A stretch of 64,000 bases of DNA. Source: Pseudonocardia petroleophila (lineage in GTDB: Bacteria; Actinomycetota; Actinomycetes; Mycobacteriales; Pseudonocardiaceae). The position numbers were made by a program, and so were the translations under genes. Positions within the stretch are counted from its first letter, which is position 1, and every line of letters starts with the position of its first letter. Below, piece after piece: positions 44,628-52,689 of the stretch. The DNA lies in assembly GCF_014235185.1 (NCBI RefSeq), contig NZ_CP060131.1:2301501-2365500 (forward strand). The letters are read 5' to 3'. The notes beneath the pieces are model-generated. The model saw nothing but the letters and a program-made list of their open reading frames with translations. It had not been told where the DNA came from and made no database searches.

Positions 44628-45358
44628 CCTCGCTCCTCCTCGTCGAACCGCAGCCGCCGCGACACCACGTCGCGGGCGACCTCGTCGATCGCGCGGTCGC
44701 GGACGAACGCGAACGCCCTGAGCCTGCTCAACGCCACCTCGGGGGTGACCCCGAGCTGCACCATCACCATGCCCGTCGCCTGGTACACCTCGGTGTGCCG
44801 CAGCGGTGCCCCCGCCAGCCAGGCGTCCTCACCCGTACCGTCCTTCCCGTCGGACCGCAGACCGAGCAGCGACCACAACGCGGCGTCGGCCCCGCGCAGC
44901 GCTCCCGCGAGGTCCGTCGGTCCCAGCATGCCGGGTTCCCGCCGGTACAGGTCGAGCACACCGACGCAGATCGCGCCGGCCTGCAGCGGCAGCGCGAAGA
45001 CCGCGCGCGTCGAGGTGCGCCGGGCGGCCGCGGCGAACACCGGCCAGCGGTCGCCGCCCGCGGCGCGCAGGTCGGGGACGAGCACCGGGCGGCGCTCGGT
45101 GACGGCCTCGACGCACGGGCCCTCGCCCAGGCTGAACTGCAGCTCCTGGAGCCGGCCCGCCTCGTCGTCACTCACCCAGACCGGCTCCTGCCGGTCCGGA
45201 CGCACCATCACCGTGATCGCCGCCCCGTCGACGGGGAGCGCGGCCACGCAGGCCTCGCCGATCCGCCGCGGGCTCGTCGGGCCGTTGTCGGCGACGATCC
45301 CGGCCAGCGTCGCCACCAGCGCGGCGGTCTCGTCCATCCGGAGCGGCACCCCCGACAC
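44624..45358 (-). CDS. GAF-ANTAR transcription antiterminator
   Basis: A 244-residue paralogue of the gene below it. The GAF part (about 20-165) has LPVDGAAITVMVRPD and LGEGPCVEAVTERRPVLVPD. The ANTAR part has VYQATGMVMVQLGVTPEVAL (about 191-210), where the usual QAKG is replaced by QATG, and ends RLRFDEEERG. GTG 45358 is used here; the ATG 21 bases downstream (45337) is an equally possible start because neither has a good ribosome-binding site. Confidence 0.84.
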   Translation of the reverse strand: MSGVPLRMDETAALVATLAGIVADNGPTSPRRIGEACVAALPVDGAAITVMVRPDRQEPVWVSDDEAGRLQELQFSLGEGPCVEAVTERRPVLVPDLRAAGGDRWPVFAAAARRTSTRAVFALPLQAGAICVGVLDLYRREPGMLGPTDLAGALRGADAALWSLLGLRSDGKDGTGEDAWLAGAPLRHTEVYQATGMVMVQLGVTPEVALSRLRAFAFVRDRAIDEVARDVVSRRLRFDEEERG

Positions 45359-45398
45359 CTGACGGCGAGCGACCGGGCGGCGGCCGGGGCGTCTCGTG

Positions 45399-46385
45399 CT
45401 AGGGGCCGGACCCTACTGACCCCGTCCGTCCCCGGTCCGGGCGGCCCGGAGCCGTCCCGTCCGCCCGGCTCAGCGCCGCCTGCATCGAGGCGTACCCGAC
45501 CCGGGCCGCACGTTCCACGCGCGCGGCGTCGACGGTCAGCCCCCGCACGCCGACGTCGTCGGTGGGGAGGACGGCGAGCAGGTGCGCGCCGTCGCGGGAC
45601 GGGTGGCCCGCGTCGTCGAGGACGGCCAGCGACGGCCCGTGCCGCGCGCTCTCCTGCGCCATCGCGCCCAGGCCGGGGGCCAACCGGTCCAGCGCCCGGG
45701 CCCAGCGGGCGGGCCCGGCGCCCGGGTCGGCGGCCCGCAGCTCGGGCAGGGTGCGGTTGAGCAGCGCGAGGACGTGCGTGGCGCCGTCACGCAGGGCCCG
45801 CTGCACGGGCAGCGGCTCGGCCACCGACCCGTCGATCCAGCGGCGGCCGTGCAGCCGGACCGCGGGCCCGGCCAGCACCGGGATCGCCGCGGTGGCGCGC
45901 AGCGCGAGCCGCCACTCCGGCGCCGACCGGGGCTCCAGCACGTGCCCGGTGAGGTCGTCGGCCGCGGTCGCGACCACCCGCAGCGGGGAGCCGACCAGCC
46001 GCTCCCACACCAGCGGCTTGGCGACGGTGAGGATGTGGCCGAGCAGGTGGTCCAGCGACACCATCGGGCGGCGGGTGCCCAGGCGCCGCGGGTCGATGAA
46101 CGCCCGGCACGCCATGTCCTCGAAGAAGATGTGCGCCGCGCCCCGCCCGTCGCCGAGCAGCAGCGCGCCGCCGATGTAGGCGCCCGCGGAGCTGCCGTAG
46201 ACGACGTCGAAGCAGTCGCCGAGCCCGGCGTCGTCCAGGGCGTGGGCCATCCCGCCCGCGTAGACGCCGCGCATCCCGCCGCCGCTGACGACGAGCGCGA
46301 TGCGGTGGCCGTCCGCGCGCCCCCCGCCGTCGCGGCGGCGGGCGAGCGCGTGGAGCACCTCGTCGTCGCCGGGGAGGGGAAGCAT
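45399..46385 (-). CDS. Patatin-like phospholipase
   Basis: A 328-residue patatin-fold lipid hydrolase. The oxyanion-hole motif is SGGGMRGVYAGG (about 32-43), the nucleophile elbow YGSSAGAYIGG (G-x-S-x-G, about 61-71) and the Asp of the Ser-Asp dyad in RRWIDGSVAEPLP (DGS). No signal peptide, so a cytoplasmic or membrane-face lipase acting on phospholipids or acyl esters. The upstream flavo-oxidase gene is 50 bases away on the same strand. Confidence 0.85.
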   Translation of the reverse strand: MLPLPGDDEVLHALARRRDGGGRADGHRIALVVSGGGMRGVYAGGMAHALDDAGLGDCFDVVYGSSAGAYIGGALLLGDGRGAAHIFFEDMACRAFIDPRRLGTRRPMVSLDHLLGHILTVAKPLVWERLVGSPLRVVATAADDLTGHVLEPRSAPEWRLALRATAAIPVLAGPAVRLHGRRWIDGSVAEPLPVQRALRDGATHVLALLNRTLPELRAADPGAGPARWARALDRLAPGLGAMAQESARHGPSLAVLDDAGHPSRDGAHLLAVLPTDDVGVRGLTVDAARVERAARVGYASMQAALSRADGTAPGRPDRGRTGSVGSGP

Positions 46386-46435
46386 GACCGGATCATCCCC
46401 GGTGTCGCGTCCGATCCGGGTGTTGTGTGACCGGA

Positions 46436-47971
46436 TCAGACCAGCACCCCGGGGTTGAGGACGCCCCGCGGGTCGAGGACGCCCTTCACCGCGCGCAGGG
46501 ACGCGGCGAACAGGTCGGGGCGCTGGCGGTCGTAGCCGGGGCGGTGGTCGCGGCCGACGGCGTGGTGGTGGGTGACGGTCGCGCGGTGCCGCGTCAGCAC
46601 CTCCATCGCGGCGGTCTTGATCTCGTCCCAGGCCCCGAGCTGCATGCCGGGGCGGCCGCCGGCCAGCACCGTGAAGTAGGGGGCTGGGCCGTCCGGGTAG
46701 ACGTGCGTGACCCGGCAGTTGACGATCCCGTCGACGCCGCACACCTCGCGGACCGCCGCACCGACCTCGCTGCGCACGGCCTCGACCAGTGCGTCGGCGG
46801 CGTCCCACGTGCAGGCCGTCTCGAAGGTCTCCACGATCGCGCCGCAGCGGGTGAGCCCGTCGCGCAGGTAGGGCATGCGCAGGAACGCCGAGCGCCAGGT
46901 GCCGACCGCGTCCCCCCGCTCCTCGACGACGCCGCCGTGCGCGCGGGCGATCGCGACCGGCCCGGCCACGTCCACCGGGGCACGGGCCGACTCGGCCCCG
47001 AGCACCAGCACCGCGTGCCCGCCCTCCGCGGCGCCGGAGAAGTGCGCCTCGCCGTGGTCGAGCAGCCGGCAGTTGGCCAGGGTCACGCCGGACTGCGCGA
47101 TCTCGCGGACCGCGGCCAGCCCGTCGTCGAAGCGGACGAACCGCACCGCGGCCGACGCCCGGTGCTCCGGCCGGTGCTGCACCCGCAGCCACGCCTCGGT
47201 GATGACGCCGAGCGCGCCCTCCGAGCCGAGGAACAGCCGGTCCGGTGACGGTCCCGCGCCCGACCCGGGCAGCCGCCACGACTCGCTGACCCCGGCCGGG
47301 GTGACCACCCGCAGCGACTCCACGAAGTCGTCGACGTGCGTGCCGCCCATCGCGTAGTGCCCGCCGGAGCGGGTGGCGAGCCAGCCGCCGACGGTGGAGA
47401 ACTCGAAGCTCTGCGGGAAGTGCCGCATGGTCAGCCCGTGCGGGCGGAGCTGGTCCTCCAGACCCGGACCGAGCGTGCCGCCCTGCACCCGCGCGGCGCG
47501 GCTCGTGGCGTCGACCTCGAGGACGCGGCCGAGCCGGGTGAGGTCGAGCGACACCGCGGGGCCGTCGCCGCGGTGCTCGGTGCCGCCCACCACGGAGCTG
47601 CCGCCGCCGTAGGGCACCACCGCCACGCCCGCGCCGCCCGCCCAGTCCAGCACGGCCGCCACGTCGTCGTCGGAGCGCGGGAAGGCCACCAGGTCGGGCG
47701 CCGCGGACAGGTCCCCGGCCAGCGCGCGGACGACGTCGCGGAACGCCTTGCCGTAGGTGTGCGCGGCGCGGGCCGCCGGGTCGGCGGTGAACCGGTCGGC
47801 GAGCGCGGCGGGCGGGGCGACCCGGGGCGCGGGCAGCGCCGGGACCGCCGGCACGGGCACCGGGTCCGTCGCGCAGCCCGGCAGCCCGGCGGCCAGCCCG
47901 GCGCAGGCGTCGTCGGCCAGCGCCTCCTGCGTCCATCCCCAGCCCCACCACGACCGCGTCCGTTCGTCCAT
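46436..47971 (-). CDS. FAD-binding oxidase, alkylglycerone-phosphate synthase-like
   Basis: A 511-residue flavoprotein of the AGPS group. The FAD_binding_4 domain has VVPYGGGSSVVGGTEHRGDG, and the AGPS-like segment FPQSFEFSTVGGWLATRSGG (about 184-203) is followed by HYAMGGTHVDDFVESL. The active-site His cluster THHHAVGRDHRPGY lies near residue 465. Bacterial members may build ether lipids or act as generic hydroxy-acid oxidases. It lies beside a patatin, which suggests lipid metabolism. It is divergent from a MarR gene. Confidence 0.83.
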   Translation of the reverse strand: MDERTRSWWGWGWTQEALADDACAGLAAGLPGCATDPVPVPAVPALPAPRVAPPAALADRFTADPAARAAHTYGKAFRDVVRALAGDLSAAPDLVAFPRSDDDVAAVLDWAGGAGVAVVPYGGGSSVVGGTEHRGDGPAVSLDLTRLGRVLEVDATSRAARVQGGTLGPGLEDQLRPHGLTMRHFPQSFEFSTVGGWLATRSGGHYAMGGTHVDDFVESLRVVTPAGVSESWRLPGSGAGPSPDRLFLGSEGALGVITEAWLRVQHRPEHRASAAVRFVRFDDGLAAVREIAQSGVTLANCRLLDHGEAHFSGAAEGGHAVLVLGAESARAPVDVAGPVAIARAHGGVVEERGDAVGTWRSAFLRMPYLRDGLTRCGAIVETFETACTWDAADALVEAVRSEVGAAVREVCGVDGIVNCRVTHVYPDGPAPYFTVLAGGRPGMQLGAWDEIKTAAMEVLTRHRATVTHHHAVGRDHRPGYDRQRPDLFAASLRAVKGVLDPRGVLNPGVLV

Positions 47972-48025
47972 CCGGCCCACCCTGCCGCACCGGTGCGCGT
48001 TCCCGTTCGGGTGTCCTCGCCGCGC

Positions 48026-48038
48026 GTCACCGCGTGAC
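48026..48038. promoter_or_regulatory. Short palindrome between MarR and the flavo-oxidase genes
   Basis: GTCAC-CGC-GTGAC lies in the 116-base divergent gap. It may be the MarR operator controlling both genes, but 5-bp arms are short for a confident call. Confidence 0.35.
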
Positions 48039-48087
48039 CCGGGTCCGGCGAGGCGAGGATCGGTGCCCGACCGGACGGAGGAACCGG

Positions 48088-48498
48088 ATGGACACGATGA
48101 CCGCACGGCTCCGTTCCGTGCTGGGTCGCGCGGAGAGCCTCGACGAGCGCGCGCTGGCCGAGGTCGGGCTCCCGGTCCGGCACTTCGCGCTGATGGAGCG
48201 CCTGGCCGGTGGGCCGGTCGCGCGCCAGCACGAGCTCGGCGCCGCGATCGGGCTGGACCGCACCACCACCGCGACGCTCGTGCGCCGCCTCGACGACCGC
48301 GGGCTCGTCCGGCGCACCCCGATGCCCGGCAACAACCGGGTGCTGGTCCTGGAGCTGACGCCGGCCGGTGCGTCGCTGCTCGCCGCCGCCGTCGGGCGGC
48401 TGGCCGAGTGCGAGCGACGCCTGCTGGCCCCGCTCGACCCCGACGAGCGCGCGCTGCTGCGCCGCGCCCTCGACCGTCTCGTGGAGGTGGCCCCGTGA
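48088..48498 (+). CDS. MarR family transcriptional regulator
   Basis: A 136-residue winged-helix regulator. The recognition helix region is ARQHELGAAIGLDRTTTATL (about 49-68) followed by the wing RRTPMPGNNRVLVLELTPAG. GGAGGAA (48077-48083) supports ATG 48088. It is divergent from the AGPS-like gene and coupled (GTGA) to the secreted DUF4038-like protein. Either is a plausible target. Confidence 0.87.
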   Translation: MDTMTARLRSVLGRAESLDERALAEVGLPVRHFALMERLAGGPVARQHELGAAIGLDRTTTATLVRRLDDRGLVRRTPMPGNNRVLVLELTPAGASLLAAAVGRLAECERRLLAPLDPDERALLRRALDRLVEVAP

Positions 48499-49670
48499 AG
48501 CACCGGACGCTGGCCGCGGTGCTCGCCACCGCGCTCGCCGCACCGCTGACCGCCGCCGCGGCCCCCGCACCCGGCCTGACACCGCTGGAGATCAGCCCGG
48601 ACGGCCGCTCGTTCACCGCGGGCGGCGCGCCGTTCCTGTGGCTGGCCGACACCGCCTGGGGCCTGCTGGCCTCGGGCGACCCGGCCGAGGTCGAGCACTA
48701 CCTCGACGTCCGCGCGGCGCAGGGGTTCACGGTCGTGCAGACCGCCGTCCCCGCCGGTGGGGACTGGGCCCGCGTCGACACCGCGGTGGCCGAGGCCGCC
48801 GAGCGCGGCCTCCGCGTGGCGATCACCCCCGCGCAGCCGGACCCGGGGCTGGGCCCGTTCCTCGGGGAGCGCTACGGCGACCGGGTCGTCTGGGTCCTCG
48901 GCGACGGCTCCGGGGACGACGCGCCGGAGTGGTCGGCCGTCGCCGACGGCATCGCGGCGGCCGCGGAGCCGGACCCGCTCATGACGTTCGCGCCGGGCCC
49001 GGGCGGGTCGTCGTCCGACGCCGTCGGGGCGGTGGAGTGGCTGTCGTTCGGGCAGTTCCGCAGCGGGCCGTGCTCCGCCGTCGGGGACCTCGTGGCGCGG
49101 CTGCGCAGCCGCCCGCCCGTCCGCCCCGTGCTCGACGCGCAGCCCAGCTACGAGGACGCCCCCGCGTGCGCGGGCCCCGGCCGGACCGAGGCCGTCGACG
49201 TGCGCCGCAGCGCCTACGCCGACGTCTTCGCCGGGGCCGCGGGCCACACCTACGGCCACCACGCCGCCTGGGCCGACGACCCCGCCGTCCGGGCCGCCGC
49301 GCTCGTCGACGAGGGCGCGACGCAGATGGCGCACCTGCGCGCCCTGACCGACTCGCGCAGCGCCCGCACCCCGGCCCCGCGGCTGCTCACCGAGGGGACG
49401 GCGGGCGTCCTGCGCGGCCCCGACCACCTGATGGCCCACGCCCCGGCGGGCGAGGGCTTCGCCCTCGACACCACCGGCCTGCCCGGCGACGCGCTGCGGG
49501 CCTGGTGGTTCGATCCGCGCACGGGTGAGCCGGTCGACGCCGGGTCGGTGCAGCGCTCGGGGTCGACGCCGTTCTTCCCGCCGGTCACCGGGCCGGAGGA
49601 CGCCGAGCTCGACTGGGTCCTGGTGATCGACGACGTCGCGGCCGGACTCGCCCCGCCCGGTCGTCAGTAG
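48495..49670 (+). CDS. Secreted DUF4038-like glycoside hydrolase-type protein
   Basis: A 391-residue exported protein with a signal peptide (KHRTLAAVLATALAAPLTAAAA). The mature part opens with LEISPDGRSFTAGGAPFLWL and ADTAWGLLASGDPAEVEHYL, the N-terminal signature of DUF4038 (apiosidase-like TIM barrels), with HTYGHHAAW near residue 250. The C-terminus carries WFDPRTGEPVDAG, as in the beta domain of this family. Probably a secreted glycosidase; substrate unknown. The chain is shorter than typical members. Confidence 0.72.
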   Translation: MKHRTLAAVLATALAAPLTAAAAPAPGLTPLEISPDGRSFTAGGAPFLWLADTAWGLLASGDPAEVEHYLDVRAAQGFTVVQTAVPAGGDWARVDTAVAEAAERGLRVAITPAQPDPGLGPFLGERYGDRVVWVLGDGSGDDAPEWSAVADGIAAAAEPDPLMTFAPGPGGSSSDAVGAVEWLSFGQFRSGPCSAVGDLVARLRSRPPVRPVLDAQPSYEDAPACAGPGRTEAVDVRRSAYADVFAGAAGHTYGHHAAWADDPAVRAAALVDEGATQMAHLRALTDSRSARTPAPRLLTEGTAGVLRGPDHLMAHAPAGEGFALDTTGLPGDALRAWWFDPRTGEPVDAGSVQRSGSTPFFPPVTGPEDAELDWVLVIDDVAAGLAPPGRQ

Positions 49671-49679
49671 GGTGGTGGC

Positions 49680-50906
49680 GTGGCCGAACTGAAGGTGGAA
49701 GCGGAGCCGGCGGAGGTCGGGTTCGACCCGCTGCGGCTCGCCCGGATCGACGAGCACTTCAGCCGCTACGTCGACGACGGGCGGCTCGCCGGCTGGACCG
49801 TCGTGGTCGCCCGGCGCGACCGGGTCGTGCACCTGACCCACCACGGACTGGCCGACGTCGAGGCCGCCCGCCCCGTCGGCGACGACACGCTGTGGCGGAT
49901 CTACTCGATGACCAAGCCGGTCACCTCCGTCGCCGCCCTGATGCTCTACGAGCGCGGCCTGCTCGCCCTGACCGACCCGGTCGCGCAGTACATCCCGGCG
50001 TTCGCCGACCTGCGGGTCTACCGCGGCGGCGCCGCGGCCAACCCCGGCACCGAGCCCGCCACCGAGCCGGTGCGGATCTGGCACCTGCTCACCCACACCG
50101 CAGGCCTGACCTACGGCTTCCACCACGCCCACCCCGTCGACGAGATGTACCGCAGCCGCGGCTTCGAGTTCGGCGTGCCGGCGGGGATGGACCTCGAGTC
50201 GGCCTGCGACGCCTGGGCCGGCATCCCGCTGGTGCACCAGCCGGGCGCGGAGTGGAACTACTCGGTCGCCACCGACGTGCTCGGCCGCGTCGTCGAGGTG
50301 GCGTCCGGCCGGTCGCTCGACGCGTTCCTCACCGAGGAGGTCCTGCGCCCGCTCGACATGACCGACACCGGGTTCGGCGCCGCCGACCCCGAGCGCCTCG
50401 CCGCCCTCTACGTCCCGCGGCCCGGCGGCGGCCTGCACCGCCACGACCGGATGGGCGACGCCGCGCTGCGCGAGCCGACGTTCCTCTCCGGCGGCGGCGG
50501 GCTGGTGTCGTCGGCTGCGGACTACCACCGCTTCACCCGCATGCTCGCCCGCGGCGGCGAGCTCGACGGGGTGCGCCTGCTCGGCCCCCGCACCGTCGCC
50601 TACGCCACGCGCAACCACCTGCCCGGCGGCGTCGACCTGCAGCAGTTCGGCCGTCCCATCTTCGCCGAGTCGACCTACCACGGGGTCGGGTTCGGTCTGG
50701 GCTTCTCCGTGGTCGTCGATCCCGCCGCGGGCAAGGCCCTCACCAGTGCCGGCGAGTACGCCTGGGGCGGGCTGGCCAGCACCGCGTTCTACGTCGATCC
50801 CACCGAGGAGATCACCGCCGTGTTCCTGACCCAGCTCATGCCGTCGAGCACCCACCCGATCCGCCCGCAGCTGCGCACGCTCGTCACCTCGGCGCTGGTG
50901 GACTGA
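49680..50906 (+). CDS. Serine hydrolase, beta-lactamase/esterase class C fold
   Basis: A 408-residue penicillin-binding-fold hydrolase. Catalytic SxxK is in RIYSMTKPVTSVAALM (SMTK about 77-80), the Tyr in EWNYSVATDVLGRV (YSV, about 195-197), and GG near residue 360 stands for the KTG-like element (AWGGLASTAF). No signal peptide. Likely an esterase or D-aminopeptidase-type enzyme rather than a resistance enzyme. It follows the hydrolase gene by 9 bases. Confidence 0.84.
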   Translation: MAELKVEAEPAEVGFDPLRLARIDEHFSRYVDDGRLAGWTVVVARRDRVVHLTHHGLADVEAARPVGDDTLWRIYSMTKPVTSVAALMLYERGLLALTDPVAQYIPAFADLRVYRGGAAANPGTEPATEPVRIWHLLTHTAGLTYGFHHAHPVDEMYRSRGFEFGVPAGMDLESACDAWAGIPLVHQPGAEWNYSVATDVLGRVVEVASGRSLDAFLTEEVLRPLDMTDTGFGAADPERLAALYVPRPGGGLHRHDRMGDAALREPTFLSGGGGLVSSAADYHRFTRMLARGGELDGVRLLGPRTVAYATRNHLPGGVDLQQFGRPIFAESTYHGVGFGLGFSVVVDPAAGKALTSAGEYAWGGLASTAFYVDPTEEITAVFLTQLMPSSTHPIRPQLRTLVTSALVD

Positions 50907-51301
50907 TGTCGAACGCGCTCGCCTTCGTCGTGCGGGTGGCGGTCGTCGCCGTCAGCCTGTGGATCGCCACCCTCATCGTCCCCGGCATCGAGAACGACGC
51001 GGGCGGCACCGGGGCGCGGGTCGGCACGCTCGTGGCCGTCGCCCTGATCTTCGGCCTGGTCAACGCGGTGCTCAAGCCGCTCATCAAGGTCGTCGGCTGC
51101 CCGTTCTACATCCTGACGCTCGGCCTGGTCGGGCTCGTGGTCAACGCGCTGCTGTTCCTGCTCGTCGGCTTCATCGCGGGCGGTCTCGGCCTGCCGTTCG
51201 TCGTCGGCGGGTTCGGGGCGGCGTTCGTCGGGGCGATCGTGGTGGCCGTGGTCGGGTTCGTGCTGCACATCGTGATCCCGGACCGGATCGACCAGCGCTG
51301 A
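50906..51301 (+). CDS. Phage holin family 4 / YvlD-like membrane protein
   Basis: A 131-residue protein with four membrane helices of the YvlD type. LKPLIKVVGCPFYILTLGLV (about 52-71) and the paired Gly/Val-rich helices match this family, annotated as phage holin family 4 by homology though chromosomal copies are not lysis proteins. TGATG junction with the serine hydrolase gene. Function unknown, perhaps envelope stress. Confidence 0.82.
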   Translation: MSNALAFVVRVAVVAVSLWIATLIVPGIENDAGGTGARVGTLVAVALIFGLVNAVLKPLIKVVGCPFYILTLGLVGLVVNALLFLLVGFIAGGLGLPFVVGGFGAAFVGAIVVAVVGFVLHIVIPDRIDQR

Positions 51302-51304
51302 GCG

Positions 51305-51961
51305 CTAGACGGGCCAGCGCTCCTGCCGGTACGCCCCGTCCCAGAACATCCACTCGTACCGCGACGTCGTGGTGAAGTGGCGCCGCATCCGCGCGAGGTC
51401 GGGCTCGGACAGGGCCGCGGCCGCGCGGTCGGTCTCGGCCAGCACCGCGTCGACGACCGACCGGTAGTCCTCGCCGCCGTACATCGCGATCCAGCGGGCG
51501 TAGAGGGGATCGGGCGAGCCGGTCCGGAGCAGCGTCTCCCCGACCCGGGCGTAGATCCAGTAGCAGGGCAGGACCGCGCCGACCGCGTCGGTGTAGGAGC
51601 CGCCGTGCGCGGTGGCGAGCAGGTAGCTGAGGTAGGCCTGGGTGGCGGGGGCGACCGGGTCGTCCAGCGTGCCGAGCTCGTCGAGCAGCGACGCGTGCAG
51701 GTCGCGCTCGGCCGCGATGGCGCCGGCGGCGTGCCCCGCGAACATCACCGTGGCGTCCTCGGTCGGGGCCTTCGCGGCGCACACCGCCAGCGCCTTCGCG
51801 TAGCCGCGCAGGTAGTGCGCGTCCTGCACGACGTAGTGCCGGAACGCCTCGCGCGGCAGCGTGCCGTCGGCGAGGCCGGACAGGAACGGGTGGGCGAGGA
51901 TCGCCTCGTAGATGCCGGTGATGTCGGACCAGAGCACGTCACGGGGAGCCACGAAGATCAC
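51305..51961 (-). CDS. tenA: TenA-type thiaminase II
   Basis: A 218-residue TenA-fold enzyme. The catalytic Cys lies in VLPCYWIYARVG (about 134-145), and HYVVQDAHYLRGYAKALAVC (about 42-61) contains the substrate-binding region. It would recycle degraded thiamin (aminopyrimidine salvage). Start GTG 51961 or the second GTG 9 bases later. It is convergent with the YvlD gene, with only 3 bases between the stops. Confidence 0.86.
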   Translation of the reverse strand: MIFVAPRDVLWSDITGIYEAILAHPFLSGLADGTLPREAFRHYVVQDAHYLRGYAKALAVCAAKAPTEDATVMFAGHAAGAIAAERDLHASLLDELGTLDDPVAPATQAYLSYLLATAHGGSYTDAVGAVLPCYWIYARVGETLLRTGSPDPLYARWIAMYGGEDYRSVVDAVLAETDRAAAALSEPDLARMRRHFTTTSRYEWMFWDGAYRQERWPV

Positions 51962-52028
51962 GTTAGCGCTCGGTCACGGCATCCGTACGACCTGTGCGCA
52001 GAGGGTGAGATCCTGGTCACTCTTCGGG

Positions 52029-52034
52029 TACGAT
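52029..52034 (+). promoter_or_regulatory. -10 box before the 71-residue protein gene
   Basis: TACGAT lies 98 bases before the start codon. Its -35 is not clear. The leader between includes an 11-codon ATG frame (52064-52099) with no ribosome-binding site. Confidence 0.3.
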
Positions 52035-52131
52035 GGGGTGCGGGCAGCGCAGCCGGCAGCACTATGAACGGATCCCCCAGGGTGGCCCCTCAACGCTGAG
52101 AGCCCCGCATCGCACGCGGAGGTGAGTCGGA

Positions 52132-52347
52132 ATGAGCCCCGTACCCATGGATCATCACGAGAAGATGCGGCTGCGAGCAGCCGCTTTCCGGGTGACCCGG
52201 CTGTACCCCGGTCCCGTGGGCGAGGTGCTCTCGCGGGAGCTGCTCACCTGGGAGGAGTTCGGGTACCGCCTGGGCGGTGGTCAGCTGGTCATGCGGCTGG
52301 TCGACCACGTCCTCAAGACGCCGCTCGGTCAGGCCGAGGCCGCCTGA
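52132..52347 (+). CDS. Small hypothetical protein (71 residues)
   Basis: A charged, soluble protein that I do not recognise: MSPVPMDHHEKMRLRAAAFR and then VTRLYPGPVGEVLSRELLTW, ending GYRLGGGQLVMRLVDHVLKT. GGAGGTGA (about 52120-52127) 5-6 bases upstream is one of the best ribosome-binding sites in the window, so it is translated strongly. ATG 52147 in frame is a possible second start. Sequence hints at three short helices; no motif for catalysis. Confidence 0.65.
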   Translation: MSPVPMDHHEKMRLRAAAFRVTRLYPGPVGEVLSRELLTWEEFGYRLGGGQLVMRLVDHVLKTPLGQAEAA

Positions 52348-52366
52348 GCACCGGCGCCCGGGGGCG

Positions 52367-52576
52367 TCAGCGGCCGAACGTCGCCGTGACGGTGGCGTTC
52401 TCGGTCGCGGGGGTGCCGTCGAACAGGCCGCCGACGGCCCCCGCGACGACCAGCAGGGCCGCGAGCGTCACCAGCGTGCCCAGCCGGCCCGCCACGTCGA
52501 GGGTGCGCAGGGCGCGCTCGCGGGCGGTGGAGGTGCGGTGGTGGCGTCCGGCGGGGGCGAGCGGGGATGAGGACAT
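52367..52576 (-). CDS. Small single-helix membrane protein (69 residues)
   Basis: It has a basic N-terminal segment (RHHRTSTARERALRTLDVAG) and one membrane helix (LGTLVTLAALLVVAGAVGGLF), then a short Thr-rich outside tail. No ribosome-binding site is clear. I do not recognise a family. Composition and codon use fit a real gene, but shortness leaves doubt. Confidence 0.5.
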   Translation of the reverse strand: MSSSPLAPAGRHHRTSTARERALRTLDVAGRLGTLVTLAALLVVAGAVGGLFDGTPATENATVTATFGR

Positions 52577-52689
52577 GGCGGCACCGTCTTCGATCAGTGG
52601 GGCGGGGAACGTGTCCGGTCCGGTGCGCGCGTGCCGGGTGGCCGTACACCCGGAACATCGCCCCCGCCCCCTGATTCGTTAGCTGTGCG

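Noticed and set aside
49680..50906. Beta-lactamase resistance gene
   Set aside because: SMTK and YSV motifs fit the general serine-hydrolase fold, but there is no signal peptide and no KTG, so esterase-type is likelier.
50906..51301. Prophage holin
   Set aside because: No phage genes nearby; the YvlD-type family is common in chromosomes despite its phage-holin annotation.
52064..52099. An 11-codon frame (MNGSPRVAPQR) as a leader peptide
   Set aside because: No ribosome-binding site, and nothing in it suggests a sensing role.
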